DNA of 64,000 nucleotides from Trissonchulus latispiculum. Its lineage: Eukaryota; Nematoda; Enoplea; Enoplida; Ironidae. Shown one piece after another: positions 32,902 through 44,500 of this stretch (its first letter is position 1; each line of letters opens with the position of its first letter). The stretch is taken from the NCBI GenBank assembly GCA_030248195.1, contig JASAND010026119.1, positions 1 to 64,000 on the forward strand, read 5' to 3'. The notes below the pieces were generated by a model. The model saw only the letters and a program-made list of their open reading frames with translations. It did no database searches and was not told the origin of the DNA. A program made the position numbers and the translations under genes.

Positions 32902-35900
32902 CAAGAACAAAAAGTGCTCCTTCGTCGCATGTAAAATACATACGAGTCTTCGTAGGCAGGTTGTACATAAGCAAAAACTTTCCTGTAAAATACATATGAG
33001 TTCCGTAGGGAGGTTGTAAATTAAGGAAAACAAGTTGCAACCGCTTAACATGAGCCTGTCCTACAACGAGGCTCATATTGGCGTATGTCATAATACAAAT
33101 GATTTGCAGATATATATATTCTACTTTTATATTAATACATACTGCATAAAGCTTTTCATTACAGATATGTCCTTCACATAGCTTGTTGATCAGTCACTAT
33201 AGTGTGCATATGCTCAATACGGTACGCCATGAGGCGCTCTGACTCAGAGCCAAGTGGGAAAGCATTCTCCGTGTGAAAGTGTTTCGAGAATGCATTAGGT
33301 GTACCGTGTACCACAGCGTATCGCGAAATATTAGGTGTGCCATAGTATTTCAAGAAACATCAGGTTGCATGTATATACAGTTCAGCTTGAGCAGTCGTAG
33401 TTCACATCAGTCCATTTCTTCTGGGCCACAACGTCTATTCATTTTTCCGTAATGTCGATGAAGCTGAGGTTCTTTAATGAGGCTTTAATGTGGAATGCAC
33501 TGTGACGCCAATATGAGCCTCGTTGTAGGACAGGCTCATGTTAAGCGGTTGCAACTTGTTTTCCTTAATTTACAACCTCCCTACGGAACTCATATGTATT
33601 TTACAGGCTAGTTTTTGCTTACAACCTGCCTACGAAGACTCCTATGTATTTTACATGCGACGAAGGAGCACTTTTTGTTCTTGTTTTCTATTATTTTATA
33701 TATGTATGCTCCTGAAGGTATGTATAGATAGATATCTTTCAACAGTAGCAAGCAAGCCAACCACAGCTCGTACCGCTTACACTCTACAGCCACTTTGGGT
33801 ACGCAGCTCTATGACAAAAGTTGCTCAGCTCGCTTAGGGCTTTCATTTGATATTATATACATATACCAAATTGACCACTAAAATCATTTAAGTCCCCACT
33901 CCACCCCACCAGAGCACTCAACAGCCACTTTGAGCATGGAGTTCTATGACAAAAGTTGCTCCGCTCGCGTAGGGCTTTCACTTGATACCAAATTTTACCA
34001 CTTTTGAAAAATTTTAGTTTTGACCGAAAATCGCCTAAGTCCACCACCCACCCCACCACAGCACTCCACAGTCACTTTGAGCATGCAGTTCTATGACAAA
34101 AGTTGGTCAGCTCGCGTAGAGCTTTCATTTGATACCAAATTTGACCACTTTTGAAAAATTTTAGTTTTGACCCAAAATCGCCTAAGTCCCCACCCCACCC
34201 CACCACAGCACTCTACAGCCACTTTGAGCATGCAGTTCTATGACAAAAGTTGCTCAGCTCGCTTAGGGCTTTCATTTGATACCAAATTTGACCACTTTTG
34301 AAAAATTTTAGTTTTGACCCAAAATCGCCTAAGTCCCCTCCCCACCCCACCCCACCACAGCACTCTACAGCCACTTTGAGCATGCAGTTCTATGACAAAA
34401 GTTGCTCAGCTCGCTCAGGGCTTTCATTTGATACCAAATTTGACCATTTTTGAAAATTTTCATTTTTGACCACATCACCTCCCACCCCCACCCCTCCAGA
34501 TGGCAAAGTGGTACCAGCACAGCTTTGAGCATAGGTGGGTCCGACGGCAAAAGAGATGCTCAGGAATGAGCGTGGGCGCACCAGAATACCCTATAGACAA
34601 TTTTTTGAGAGGCTATGTCATCTATTGGTGTTCCACGGAAGTCGGTACCGAACGGACCCTCCAGACGGCAAAGTGGAACCAGCACAGCAAGATGGGTGAG
34701 TCAGACGGCAAAACGGACACCGGGAATGAGCTGGGCGCACCAGAAAACCCCTATAGACAAAGTTTGGAGAGGCTAAGTAAAGCCTACTATGGACCTCCGG
34801 GAAGCGGTTACCGACTTGACCCTCCAGACGGCTAAGTGGAACCAGCCCAGCAACTTGGGTCAGTCGGGCAGCAAACTTGATAGCGGGAATCGATTCTCCG
34901 TCCAAGAAACCTTTGTATGCAAAATTTGAGCCATCCATGTAGCAAAATTAAGCGAAAATTAAAAAGCGAAAAAATTAAGTTCAAAGTTCGACTTTCAAAG
35001 TTCAAAATTCACCAACTTTGACCGGCCAGTACCGAAAAATTACGCACAGAGACGGAAAATCACATAGCATTTGAACGACTCCGATATGTGTACTGTTTAA
35101 CCATATAGTCAGTATTGCCCCATATATAGCCCAGTCTGACTTATTAAGGCGCCTTTGAAGCATACTTTTTGGCCATTTTAGCGTTTTGGCCGAATTTGGC
35201 CCCCAGCCAAAAAATTTTTTTTCCGGCCTGGGAGGCATAAAAACTAGCTTATTTTCTTATTTTTGATTTGTACTACAAGAATATAGCATGGAGTCAGTCG
35301 GTAACCGCTTCCCAGAGAGTCCATAGTAGGCTTTACTTAGCCTCTCCAAACTTTGTCTATAAGGGTTTTCTGGTGCGCCCAGCTCATTCCCGGTGTCCGT
35401 TTTGCCGTCTGACTCACCCATCTTGCTGTGCTGGTTCCACTTTACCGTCTGGAGGGTCCGGTCGGTACCGACTTCCGGGAACACCATATAGAACTGTACA
35501 TAGCCTCTCAAAAAATTGTCTATAGGGGTTTTCTGGTGCGCCCAGCTCATTCCTGGCATCTCTTTTGCCGTCGGACCCACCTATCTTGCTGTGCTGGTTC
35601 CGCTTTGCCATCTGGAGGGTAAGTTAAGTGGGAGGTCATGTGATCAAAAATGAAAATTTTCGAAAGTGGTCAAATTTGGTATCAAATGAAAGCCCTAAGC
35701 GAGCTGAGCAACTTTTGTCATAGAACTGCATGCTCTAAGTGGCTGTAGAGTGCTGTGGTGGGGTGGGGTGGGGAGTGGGGACTTGGGCAATTTTCGGTCA
35801 AAAATGAAATTTTTCAAAAGTGGTCAAATTTGATACCAAGTGAAAGCCCTAAGCGAGCTGAGCAACTTTTGTCATAGAACTGCATGCTCAAAGTGACTGT

Positions 35901-37266
35901 GGAGTGCTGTGGTGGGGTGGGGTGGGGACTTATGCGATTTTGGGTCAAAACTAAAATTTTTCAAAAGTGGTCAAATTTGGTATCAAATGAAAGCCCTACG
36001 CGAGCTGACCAACTTTTGTCATAGAACTGCATGCTCAAAGTGGCTGTAGAGTGCTGTGGTGGGGTGGGGTGGGGGGATTTAGGCGATTTTGGGTCAAACC
36101 TAAAATTTTTCAAAAGTGGTCAAATTTGGTAAAGTGGTCAAATTTGGTACCAAATGAAAGCCATAAGCGAGCTGAGCAACCTTTGTCATAGAACTGCATG
36201 CTCAAAGTGGCTGTAGAGTGCTGTGGCGGTGTGGGGTGGGGACTTAGGCGATTTTGGGTCAAAACTAAAATTTTCCAAAAGTGGTCAAATTTGGTATATA
36301 TATATATGTAATATCAAATGAAAGCCCTAAGCGAGCTGAGCAACTTTTGTCATAGAGCTGCGTACCCAAAGCGGCTGTAGAGTGTAAGCGGTACGAGCTG
36401 TGGTTGGCTTGCTTGCTACTGCTGAAAGATATCTATACATACCTTCAGGAGCATACATATATAAAATAATACAAAACAAGAACAAAAAGTGCTCCTTCGT
36501 CGCATGTAAAATACATATGAGTCTTCGTAGGCAGGTTGTACATAAGCAAAAACTTTCCTGTAAAATACATATGAGTTCCGTAGGGAGGTTGTAAATTAAG
36601 GAAAACAAGTTGCAACCGCTTAACATGAGCCTGTCCTACAACGAGGCTCATATTGGCGTCACAGCGCATTCCACATTAAGGCCTCATTAAAGAACCTCAG
36701 CTTCATCCACATTACGGAAAAAATGAATAGACGTTGTGGCCCAGAAGAAATGGACTGAAGTGAACTACGACTGCTCAAGCTGAACTGTATATACATGCAA
36801 CCTGATGTTTCCTGAAATACTATGGCACACCTAATATTTCGCGATACGCTGTGGTACACGGTACACCTAATGCATTCTCGAAACACGTTCACACGGAGAA
36901 TGCGTTGCCACTTGGCTCTGAGTCAGAGCGCCTCATGGCGTACCGTATTGAGCATATGCACACTATAATGACTGATCAACAAGCTATGTGAAGGACAATT
37001 TGTAATGAAAAGCTTTATGCAGTATGTATTAATATAAAAGTAAAATATATATATATATCTGCAAATCATTTGTATTATGACATACGCCAATATGAGCCTC
37101 GTTGTAGGACAGGCTCATGTTAAGCGGTTGCAACTTGTTTTCCTTAATTTACAACCTCCCTACGGAACTCATATGTCTTTTACAGGAAAGTTTTTGCTTA
37201 TGTACAACCTGCCTACGAAGACTCATATGTATTTTACATGCGACGAAGGAGCACTTTTTGTTCTTG
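32902..37266. mobile_element. Inverted dimer of Helitron/HINE-like elements, 4.4-kb palindrome
   Basis: Order: foldback F2 (32902-33683), satellite A plus (33850-34480), satellite B plus (34495-34880), central spacer (about 34880-35285), satellite B minus, satellite A minus (35640-36340), foldback F3 (36477-37266). Both outer edges are CAAGAACAAAAAGTGCTCC or its complement. The hairpin end seen in single copies is absent, so two partial elements are joined through their left regions. Arms are very similar and differ mainly by unit number. Confidence 0.8.
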
Positions 37267-37545
37267 TATATGTATGCTCATGAAGGTATGTATAGATATC
37301 TTTCAACGGTAGCAAAGCAAGCCAACCACAGCACTCCACAACCACTTTGAGCATGCAGTTCTATGACAAATGTTGCTCAGCTCGCTCAGGGCTTTCATTT
37401 GGTACCAAATTTGACCAGTTTTGAAAAATTTCATTTTTGACCGAAAATCGCCAAGTCCCCACCCCACCCCACCACAGCAGCCCAGCACAGCACTCTACAG
37501 CCACTTTGAGCATGCAGTTCTATGACAAAAGTTACTCAGCTCGAT
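37267..37545 (+). repeat. Satellite A remnant beyond foldback F3
   Basis: The sequence repeats the stretch found inside the palindrome next to F2 (GAAGGTATGTATAGATA, then satellite A), mirrored about F3. The module F3 is thus the hinge of a further inverted repeat covering about 36000-37545. Confidence 0.7.
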
Positions 37546-37732
37546 CTATAGCAATTAAAAGGTAATATACGCAATTATAAACCACAATTTCGGCAAATTT
37601 AGGCATATTTTTGAGCAGAAAATTGTCAATTTTCAAGCCCTATTCTCGCATACGAAAGACTATTGACAGCCGCTTTGAGTATGGTTAATGTACTGTACAC
37701 CGAAAAATGAGCATTTTTAGCTAAGAAAACTT

Positions 37733-38090
37733 GGGTACAGTTTAGGGGGGGTCCCCCTCCCCCGAATTTCGGATTTTGGTGGGGTCCCCCGAGCCAAATT
37801 TGGACCTTCTACTCCCCCCCCAACCCAAACAGGTGGTACACCTATGCCCCCAAATCGACTTTTCGCAACCCCCCCTCCCCCTTTTCTCGCCAAACCCCCT
37901 CCCTGCTTTTTTCTGAACCCCCACCCCCACTTTTTTCGCCAGCCACACCTATGGTTGGGGGGTACTCCCCATCACATTTCTTGGGTCGACCACCAACCTT
38001 CCGAGATTTATATACCCCCCCCCCCCCCGCCCAGACCCAAAGTTTCAGGGAAACTATGGGGAGGAGTGAGGACCCCCCGAAACTGTACCC
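37733..38090. mobile_element. MITE with GGGTACAGTTT ends
   Basis: GGGTACAGTTTAGGGGGG on the left and CCCCCCGAAACTGTACCC on the right, about 358 bp, GC-rich interior with C runs. Internal words CACCTATG and CCAGCCACACC resemble hAT MITE ends seen at 39547. Confidence 0.7.
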
Positions 38091-39089
38091 AAATTAACAC
38101 AAAAGAGCAAAGCTTAATGTAGATAGTAATCATTGACCTGTACGACTATACAGCTGTGACATACAGTATCATTGTGCACAGTGATCGCATATATATATGG
38201 ATCGCCTTGTTATGCCCGACTGACCTGATTGTGGGACTCATCAGGGGCTTACAATCAGGTTATTTTTCTTTGAAATTGACCACCCGTTTTCAATAACTAA
38301 ATGTGGTTTCGTCCCCTGGCGATCAACTCCAGCCACACGTGATGTTAAGCACACATATACACCTTTCAAATAATTAATGCCCACATATAAAACAGTAAAT
38401 GTCCCCGAACGTTAAAAACGACGGGTATTCATAAGGTTCCGTCATCCATTATGAACGACAGCATTCTTAAGTATCCTTCAATTGAAGGATTTTCATAAGA
38501 AAACATATAGATATACGTACTCATAAGTCACTGCCGTAAAAATGTAAATATTTAATGTGTAACATAAAAACAACTAATAAGATGCGCATCCGCACCGGCC
38601 CAGGACAATCTGGTGGGAGCAATCCTCAACCGTTCCAGATTGTCAAGGACAAAGCAAATTAACACAAAAGAGCAAAGCTTAATGTAGATAGTAACCATTG
38701 ACCTGTACGACTATACAGCTGTGATATACAGTATCATTGTGCACAGTGATCGCATATATGGATCTCCTTGTTATGCCCGACTGACTTGTTTGTGGGACTC
38801 ATCAGGGGCTTACAATCAGGTTATTTTTCTTTGAAATTGACCACCCGTTTTCAATAAATAAATGTCGTTTCGTCCCCTGGCGATCAACTCCAGCCACACG
38901 TGAGGTTAAGCACACATATACACCTTACAAAGAATTAATGCCCACATATAAAACAGTAAATGTCCCCGAACGTAAAAAACGACGGGTATTCATAAGGTTC
39001 CGTCATCCATTATGAACGACAGCATTCATAAGTATCCTTCAATTGAAGGATTTTCATAAGAAAACATATAGATATACGTACTCATAAGT
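38091..39089. mobile_element. TRIM/retrozyme-like direct-repeat pair
   Basis: Two direct repeats of about 436 bp (38091-38528, 38656-39089), highly similar, flank a 127-bp unique spacer (monomer period 565 bp). Size and layout fit a terminal-repeat retrotransposon in miniature or a metazoan retrozyme. The repeats do not begin TG or end CA and I found no clear primer-binding site. On the minus strand each repeat holds CTGATGAGTCCC and GGGGACGAAAC, which match the two hammerhead core strands. Confidence 0.6.
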
Positions 39090-39546
39090 TTTTAGTTTTT
39101 TTAGCTAAAAATGCTCCTTTTTCGATGTACAGTACACTAACGTATAGCCATGGGGGGGGGAAACCCACATTTTCGGATTTTGGCTGGAACTTTTTTATTA
39201 CATATATATATACGTATATAAGGGCTAGATGAGAACTTTATATACCATCGTACTTGGCGTATATACCTAGATCTATCTTTTAAGCCCATTTGCACTTCTC
39301 TAGGTTGTACCGTTAGGCCGGTATAATGCAAAAAGTAGCGTTGGAAAAAACCCAATGGGGGAAAAACCCAAATGGGGTGAAAAACCCAAACCTCACATGT
39401 CTCAAAAATTGTCGTAGCGCTATTCTGACACTTTCGGTGTCAACTCTTTTTAGATAGTACGTATATTTAAACCAAAAAACCCGATCTAGGTACCTTTTTT
39501 GAGATTTCATGTGCTATTGAAAATGCAGCATCAAACGGGCAGGTTT

Positions 39547-39728
39547 CCATAGGTGTGTTGGGTGGGGGTGACCCCCCCACGAAAATGACAAATTTCGGCG
39601 ACCCCCCCCCCAGATTTTCAGATTTTTGCTACCCCAGATTTTCGGCCAAAAATGGCATAAAATCGAAAATTTAGGGGGACACCCTCCGTCGGACCCCCCC
39701 CCCCAGATTTTTGCCCAGCCACACCTAT
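39547..39728. mobile_element. hAT-type MITE, CATAGGTGTG ends
   Basis: Flanked by the perfect 8-bp duplication GCAGGTTT (39539-39546, 39729-39736); copy A at about 55990 shows the empty site (CCAGGTTTCATAAAG). Ends are CCATAGGTGTG and CACACCTAT. The interior has C runs. Copies of this terminus also appear near 37835, 37950, 42680, 43020, 43445 and 48305. Confidence 0.85.
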
Positions 39729-40287
39729 GCAGGTTTCATAAAGTTTAACATATAAACATAGGACAATTTTTGAAAAATGTTAAAAACGATGTAATTTGAT
39801 AAAACTTGCTAGTCTATCGTGTAGAGAATGGTTTTTTACCTCCAATTGGCTGTTATGTAAAATCCACAATTGGACCTGACCTGTCCTGGGTCCTCCAATA
39901 CCGACATGGCACTTTCAGGATTTTTGGCGACTAGCTAGCCAGGGAAGCAAAATTATCCAAATCTGACACCATAGGATGATGTAGCCGTAGCGTCCTCGAT
40001 AGTACCGTGCTATAGTGTCGAATTGTTTCCCTGTTTGGTTGTTAAAAAAATTTTCAAAAAATGGGTGGGGTTTTCCCCCCAAAGTGGGTTTTTTCCCCGC
40101 CACATTTGGCAATGTGCCAGACCAACGGTTCATCGGATCGACCTAATTCTGGCTGTGTGCATAGAGGAAGACTTGCTATCATTGCAGATATTTGTGAAAC
40201 TTTTCTAACCCAACCCAGTCAAAAGTTACATCGGTCCAAACTTTTGCAATATTTTAGCGTGGTTGGACCAAAAAGTAGGTGTCATTT

Positions 40288-42154
40288 TCATAGGGGTCGC
40301 GGCAGCGACCCCTATAATATGTGTCAAAAGTCCCTGGAGACACCGTAAAATAAGCTGCGCAGAGGCTGCGCAAAATCCTGCGCAGATCCTGCGCAGATTT
40401 CATGCGCAAATTGTAGAGCACATCGAGTTTAGTATGTGTGCGAAGTTTCAGCCCCGTATCACTTTCCGTTAAAAAGTTGTGCCCCGGACCGGTTATGGCG
40501 GCGATGTTTTTTTTCCGGTTTCTCCTATTTAATGGTCGTATTGTCCTGATTTTCCGCCTCTTTCACGTAATCTGCAGCGGAGGCCGGACCTAAAGGGGTA
40601 TAGGGTCTGGTAGTACCCCATGCGCCATTTAAGAATCGCTACTTTTTTGCGCCGCAGGCGCGCCACAGCGCCGCAGCGGCGCCGCAAAGTCGGCTCAGAG
40701 CGAAAAGTGACCATTATTGTGGTCGCTGCGCAGCTCGAACGTTAAGAGCTGGAGCCGATTTCTTTTTATATTCAGAAACTACATATATTGAACTAACTAA
40801 ATAGCTAAGTCTCGTTTCTCTATCACTTCCCATGCGACCACAGTGGCCGGTCAAAAATGGTGAAAATTCGAAAAATGAAAAATCGAAATTTCTCGCTGTG
40901 TATTCAACTTAGAAAGCTCAATTCTTTCATACAAAGGTTTTCTGGCACGGCGAATTGATTCCCGTAAGCAGTTTTGCCGTCGGACCCACCCATATTTCTG
41001 GGCTGGTTCCACTTTGCTGTCGGGAGGGTCAAGTCGGTACCGACTTCCAAGAACACCATATAGGACTGAACAACTTTCCCCATAACTTGCTGTGTCGGAT
41101 TTATAATACTTTCTTTCTCAACCGGATTAAACGACAGACATAGGCCCAACACACATATTATCCCCTTTTGTGCGGAGCATTTTTGTTACTTGTCAAAATG
41201 TCATATAATGAGCAGGAGTGGACCAAATAACTTGATCTTTGCCTGCGTAGGTAAGAAAGAGTCGCGCTTTCTGCTGCTCATTTCCGGTGTCCGTTTTGCC
41301 GTCCGACCCACCCATTTTGCTGGGCTGGTCCCACTTTGCTGTCGGGAGGGTCAAGTCGGTACCGACTTCCAAGAACACCATATAGGACTGTGCATAGCCT
41401 CTCAAAACTTTGTCCATAGGGGTTTTCTGGTGCGCCCAGCTCATTTCCGGAGTCCGTTTTGCCGTCCGACCCACCCATTTTACTGGACTGGTTCCACTTT
41501 GTCGTTTGAAGGGTAAATCGGGTAGGGGGTCAAGTGGTCAAAAATAAGATTTTTCAAAAGTGGTCAAATTTGGTACCAAATGAAAGCCCGCATCGAACTG
41601 AGCAACTTTTGTCATAGAAGTGCGTACCTAAGTGGCTGTAGAGGGCTGTGGTGGGGACTTAGGCGATTTTGGGTCAAAAATTAAAATTTTCAAAAGTGGT
41701 CAAATTTGGTACCAAATGAAAGCCCGCATCGAACTGAGCAACTTTTGTCATAGAAGTGCGTACCTAAAGTGGCTGTAGAGGGCTGTGGTGGGGTGGGGTG
41801 GGGACTTAGGCGATTTTGGGTCAAAAATTAAAATTTTCAAAAGTGGTCAAATTTGGTACCAAATGAAAGCCCGCATCGAACTGAGCAACTTTTGTCATAG
41901 AAGTGCGTACCTAAAGTGGCTGTAGAGGCCTGTGGTGGGGTGGGGTGGGGACTTAGTCGATTTTGGGTCAAAAATTAAAATTTTCAAAAGTGGTCAAATT
42001 TCGAGTCAAATGAAGGCCCGCATCGAACTGAACAACTTTCGCCATAACTTGCTGTGTCGGATTTATAATACTTTCTTTCTCAACCGGATTAAACGACAGA
42101 CATAGGCCCAACACACATATTATCCCCTTTTGTGCGGAGCATTTTTGTTACTTG
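40288..42154 (+). mobile_element. Helitron/HINE-like element, copy 2, with empty site in window
   Basis: Starts TC plus hairpin ATAGGGGTCGC-GGCA-GCGACCCCTAT, AATATG; then the TGCGCAG region, satellite B and A (minus orientation), and ends GGAGCATTTTTGTTACTTG. The flanks GTCATTT and TCAAAATGTC join to exactly the uninterrupted sequence GTCATTTTCAAAATGTC at about 56458-56474, so no target duplication is needed and insertion is between two T. Inside, about 960 bp including the right end and 86 bp of right flank is tandemly duplicated (first end at 41192, second at 42154). No transposase gene is present. Confidence 0.75.
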
Positions 42155-42330
42155 TCAAAATGTCATATAATGAGCAGGAGTGGACCAAATAACTTGATCT
42201 TTGCCTGCGTAGGTAAGAAAGAGTCGCGCTTTCTGCTGCTATGATTTGGAGCTCATAGCTCCAACCCTTGGTCCAGGATGCGGGTGGGTTCCCCCCCCCC
42301 AAAAGGGGGTGTGTTTTCCCCACATGGCTA

Positions 42331-43500
42331 TACTCAAAACCTGTGAATAGTTTTCGTATGCGAAAATAAGGCTTGAAAATCGACAAATTTGTGCTACAAT
42401 ATGCTTAAATTAGCCCAGATTGTGGTTTATAATTGCGTATAATTACCTATTAATTGCTATAAATAGCCATCTTTAGCTGTTTATAGCTGATTTATAGCCA
42501 TTTTTACGATTTTTTTTCGAAAATTTTCAGAAATTGCAAAAAATTTTTTAAAATTTTGCATTTTTTACTTGGTTTGAGCTCGGCGGGGGGGGAGTAGTTG
42601 AGGTCGGGTAGGGTGGGAGGGCGGAGGGGGGTCTGACCTCTCCGTGGTGGGGTCTCACAGGGGGCAAACTGTAGCCTGATACACCTATGTTTGAGGGGGG
42701 GGGGTTGTCAATTCTTGACCCTCCCCCAATTTTCGGCTACCCCCCTGAAGCCCCTCTGCGATTTTTGGACCCAAAAAGCTAGCTAAATTTTGCCGAAAAT
42801 GGTCATTTTTTGAAACGTTTCTAAAATTTTGACTTAAAAAAGCTTTAAAACGGTGCAAAACGCATAAAACGTTAGAAACAGGCCTTATTTTGAAGAAAAA
42901 AGGGCTAAGTAGAAGGCTTTGCGTATTTTCCGAAATTTCTGAGGTCCGAATTTTGGGAGAAGGTTGGGGGATACCCCATAATATTTCTTGGGTCGACCAC
43001 CAACCTTCCAAAATTCCCCCGACATAGGTGTATTCAGGTGTGTTAGGGTGGGGTGGGGAGACCCCTCCCCCCAAATGGTGGGGAGACCCCACCCCCCAAA
43101 TGGTGGGGTCGCCGACCCTCCCCCCTTAAAACTTTTTCCTCCCCCTCTCCCAACTCCCAACTCGGCCTTCGCCCGACCCCCCTAAAAATTTTCAACCCCC
43201 TACCTATTTTTTTTGCAAATTTTTAGCCAAAAATTGAAAAATTTTCAAAAATCTGGGAAAAATTGCTAAAATTCGCCTAATTACCTTAAAATCCCTAAAA
43301 ATAGCAGAAAATTGAGAAAATTTTTCTTTTCAGTTTTTTAGCGAAAAACCGATTTTTCGGCGACCCCCTTTCGAAAATTTTTCTTACCCCTCCCCCCGAA
43401 TCGACTTTTTTCAAACCCCCACCCCCACTTTTTTCGCCAGCCATACCTATGCCCCCAGACCCAAAGTTCCGGAGAAACTATGCATCTGCTGTACGTATAT
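42331..43500. other. G/C-run repeat mosaic upstream of SENP8
   Basis: Contains inverted similarity to 37550-37690 (the AT-rich GGTTTATAATTGCG block), several CACCTATG/CATAGGTGTG hAT-type termini (42683, 43020, 43447) and G- or C-run segments like those at 37750-38060. No gene is supported; the ORFs follow G/C runs. Confidence 0.55.
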
Positions 43501-43507
43501 ATAAGAC

Positions 43508-44209
43508 ATGGTCATTATAGACACTTCCTTCATGTCAAAGTCTAACAGTACGGATGGAGTGATCGTTAGTTATTTTGACTCCTGTTTAAGGAAGGCTGAC
43601 GTTCAGTTACTTGACGATTGCTGTTGGCTAAACGACCAGTTAATATCCTTCGTGTTGGAATACCTGGAACATGTTACTCTGAAAGAGCTGGATCTTTGCA
43701 ATAGCTCTGTTGCCTTTGTTGGACCTGAAGTAGTGCATTTGATTAAGTGTTCCTCAACGGAAATTTCCCAGTCTATTTTGTCAACATTAGATTTAAAATC
43801 CAAAGATTTAATATTTTTCGTCATTAACAATAATTTGACTTCTGACGTAGGGGGTACTCACTGGAGCTTGCTTTGTTTTTGCCGAAATCCGTTTTCATTG
43901 TTTGTCCATTATGATTCATTAAGACTATCCTCTAATATAAATGATGCTAAAAGAGTTGCTGCTCTAGTTGGCTCCTTTATTTTGGACGACTCTGTTAGCT
44001 CGAGATCAATTAAATCCGCTGATTGCAGTGAACAGTCAAATGGCTACGACTGTGGGATACATGTGATCATGAATATTGAAGCCATTCTAAGACACTTTGC
44101 TTTGCATAAAGATTTGCCATTATCAGTCTCTGTTGGTCTTGAAACTCCTGCTGATAAACGAAAATCACTGCGGTGTTTAATAAACGAACTTGCTACTAGT
44201 CGTGTGTAA
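43508..44209 (+). CDS. SENP8: SENP8/NEDP1-like deneddylase (C48 cysteine protease)
   Basis: Single-exon ORF of 233 aa; human SENP8 has 212 aa and a single coding exon. The enzyme removes NEDD8 from cullins and other proteins and processes the NEDD8 precursor. ULP1-fold landmarks: SYFDSCLRKADVQLLDDCCW and LNDQLISFVLEYLE (residues 21-54), GGTHWSLL with catalytic His118, VHYDSL with Asp136, SEQSNGYDCGIHVI with Gln176 (oxyanion hole) and Cys182. All catalytic residues are present. ATG 43508 gives eight extra residues before a second Met (43532) that aligns better with the usual start; either could be used. The GTGAGT after the stop may mark a 3' UTR intron. SHQ1 starts about 290 bp downstream on the same strand. 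Confidence 0.93.
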   Translation: MVIIDTSFMSKSNSTDGVIVSYFDSCLRKADVQLLDDCCWLNDQLISFVLEYLEHVTLKELDLCNSSVAFVGPEVVHLIKCSSTEISQSILSTLDLKSKDLIFFVINNNLTSDVGGTHWSLLCFCRNPFSLFVHYDSLRLSSNINDAKRVAALVGSFILDDSVSSRSIKSADCSEQSNGYDCGIHVIMNIEAILRHFALHKDLPLSVSVGLETPADKRKSLRCLINELATSRV

Positions 44210-44500
44210 AGCTCTCTGGTGAGTGTAAATTTTTATTTCATTCTATTCGTGACATTCCTTGGCTTATTTTTTTGCCAACTGTATTCATATATATATATAT
44301 ACATATTTTGTCGGCAGATTGTTGCTTTATAATAAATTAAGGTAAGAAACTTTATTTTGCTGCGCTATCAGAATAAGTAGATTATATAAATCCAATCTTT
44401 CGTACGCATATATACGTATATTATGTTTAGGATGCTTTCATCCCATTTTATTCCTTTCATCCACGCTTATTATCTTTATTATTAATCTAACACTGCGTTA

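Larger units (their letters stand above)
37686..39138. repeat. Outer inverted repeat enclosing a MITE and a direct-repeat pair
   Basis: GTACTGTACACCGAAAAATG with GCATTTTTAGCTAAG on the left (37689-37732) is inverted to GCTAAAAATGCTCCTTTTTC and GATGTACAGTAC on the right (39087-39137). Everything between is nested insertion. Confidence 0.65.
39145..42330. mobile_element. TA-flanked element TAGCCATGGGG, copy B, carrying two insertions
   Basis: Ends TAGCCATGGGGGG and CCACATGGCTA are flanked by TA (39143-39144, 42331-42332). The sequence aligns with copy A at 55629-56644. Relative to copy A it has a 182-bp hAT MITE (39547-39728) and a 1867-bp Helitron-like insertion (40288-42154). The TA flank suggests a Tc1/mariner-type MITE. 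Confidence 0.8.

Noticed and set aside
43488..43503. TATATATAAG upstream of SENP8 as promoter
   Set aside because: It lies only about 5-15 bp before the ATG, too close for a core TATA box; more likely part of the leader or a chance TA run.
43603..43830. Minus-strand ORF opposite SENP8
   Set aside because: Antisense shadow of the conserved SENP8 coding sequence.
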